The notes under the pieces: model-generated | Database searches by the model: none | The model's input: only the letters and a program-made list of their open reading frames with translations | What the model was told of the DNA's origin: nothing | NCBI GenBank assembly: GCA_025464735.1 | Contig: JAODMX010000358.1 | Coordinates: forward strand, 1-5,569 | Direction of reading: 5' to 3' | DNA: 5,569 nt | DNA from: Frondihabitans sp. | GTDB lineage: Bacteria > Actinomycetota > Actinomycetes > Actinomycetales > Microbacteriaceae | Program-made: the position numbers and the translations under genes | Shown: one piece after another, positions 5,243 through 5,569 of the stretch | How the letters are laid out: every line of letters begins with the position of its first letter | How positions within the stretch are numbered: position 1 is the stretch's first letter

Positions 5243-5261
5243 TGCTCCCTCGGGAGTAGCC
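5243..5261 (+). promoter_or_regulatory. Dyad operator candidate, copy 2 (upstream of small membrane protein)
   Basis: TGCTCCCTCGGGAGTAGCC differs from the copy at 3247-3265 at only two of 19 positions and keeps most of the dyad symmetry (CTCCC and GGGAG arms). It lies in the non-coding region between the regulator gene and the membrane-protein gene. It starts 62 bp before a CAGGCT -10-like hexamer (5305-5310), exactly the offset seen between copy 1 and TAGCAT. Confidence 0.55.
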
Positions 5262-5304
5262 GGAGACGCACCGCCGGGCGGATTCGCCGAGGGGCCAAGG
5301 ATCC

Positions 5305-5319
5305 CAGGCTGGTACCAGC
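5305..5319 (+). promoter_or_regulatory. Weak -10-like box overlapping a 12-bp palindrome
   Basis: CAGGCT (5305-5310) keeps the A2 and T6 bases of a -10 box but lacks T1. It overlaps GCTGGTACCAGC (5308-5319), a perfect 12-bp palindrome. If used, RNA would start near 5317 with a leader of about 48 nt. The palindrome could be a second protein site over the transcription start. Confidence 0.3.
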
Positions 5320-5364
5320 GACAGGGAACCCCCGGTCGCGCTTTCCCAGGATTGGACCACGCCC

Positions 5365-5569
5365 ATGAATACCGCACTTCTTGCCACAGCCTCACAGGCC
5401 GTCGGCCCTTGGGGCCACGCTTCGTGGGGCCCCGGCCCGGGGATCTTCTTCCTCTTTATCCCGCTCTTCTGGCTCGTCGTCGTGATCGTCATCGGCAGTA
5501 TCTTCGGTCGCCGCTGGCGCCGAGCCGCTGCCCTCCGCGGCTACGGCCCTGGCGGCTTCGGTGCCGGCC
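5365..5569 (+). CDS. Small single-helix membrane protein, 3' end outside the window
   Basis: Sixty-eight codons are visible and the frame is open at the window edge. The sequence starts MNTALLATASQAVGPWGHAS, continues with a Gly/Pro/Trp-rich stretch, then has one membrane helix (about 27-48, FFLFIPLFWLVVVIVIG) followed by the basic segment RRWRR, so the remainder should face the cytoplasm. A Gly-rich linker begins near residue 58. In Actinobacteria such short proteins often end in a SHOCT-type domain, but that part is not visible. The ATG at 5365 is the first possible start: the frame is stopped by TAG at 5257 and has no ATG, GTG or TTG codon between. The ribosome site is weak (AGGA at 5348-5351 or GGA at 5354-5356). 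The second operator copy upstream suggests it is a target of the adjacent two-component system. Function unknown. Confidence 0.75.
   Translation, partial: MNTALLATASQAVGPWGHASWGPGPGIFFLFIPLFWLVVVIVIGSIFGRRWRRAAALRGYGPGGFGAG

Noticed and set aside
5324..5347. GGGAA/TTCCC inverted repeat in the leader of the small membrane-protein gene
   Set aside because: Five-base arms with a 14-base spacer are expected by chance.

Overview
The window looks like chromosomal DNA of a high-GC Actinobacterium. The coding is GC-rich at third positions, several genes carry TAGNNT-type -10 boxes set directly against the start codon, and the gene types are common in that phylum. The Microbacteriaceae are a reasonable guess, but nothing in the sequence fixes the family. 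No mobile element, CRISPR array, phage gene or clear pseudogene is visible.

Left part (1-838), minus strand. A tRNA-Asn(GTT) gene with its own -10 box ends in a strong intrinsic terminator. Upstream of it lies def, a peptide deformylase with all three catalytic motifs. At the extreme left edge there may be a promoter, a Shine-Dalgarno sequence and the ATG of another minus-strand gene, but almost all of that gene lies outside the window.

Middle part (839-3121). The 40-bp gap between def and the next gene appears to hold two divergent promoters, each of whose -35 region falls on the other's -10 box. The plus-strand genes are a nine-helix DMT/NIPA-like membrane protein and a GT-B fold family 4 glycosyltransferase (TTG start), possibly acting on membrane glycolipids.

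Right part (3122-5569), plus strand. A NarL/LuxR-type two-component system consists of a HisKA_3 sensor kinase with almost no extracytoplasmic domain and a response regulator, overlapping by ATGA. It is followed by the start of a small single-helix membrane protein that runs off the window. The most notable signal is a 19-bp dyad (TACTCCCGCGGGAGTA plus GCC) upstream of the kinase. A near-copy (17 of 19 bases) lies downstream of the regulator, in front of the small membrane protein. Both copies sit the same distance from a candidate -10 box. The simplest reading is that the response regulator controls its own operon and the membrane-protein gene, making an envelope-sensing regulon. The intergenic region before the kinase also holds further palindromes, direct repeats and a Shine-Dalgarno-led two-codon ORF with no explanation yet.
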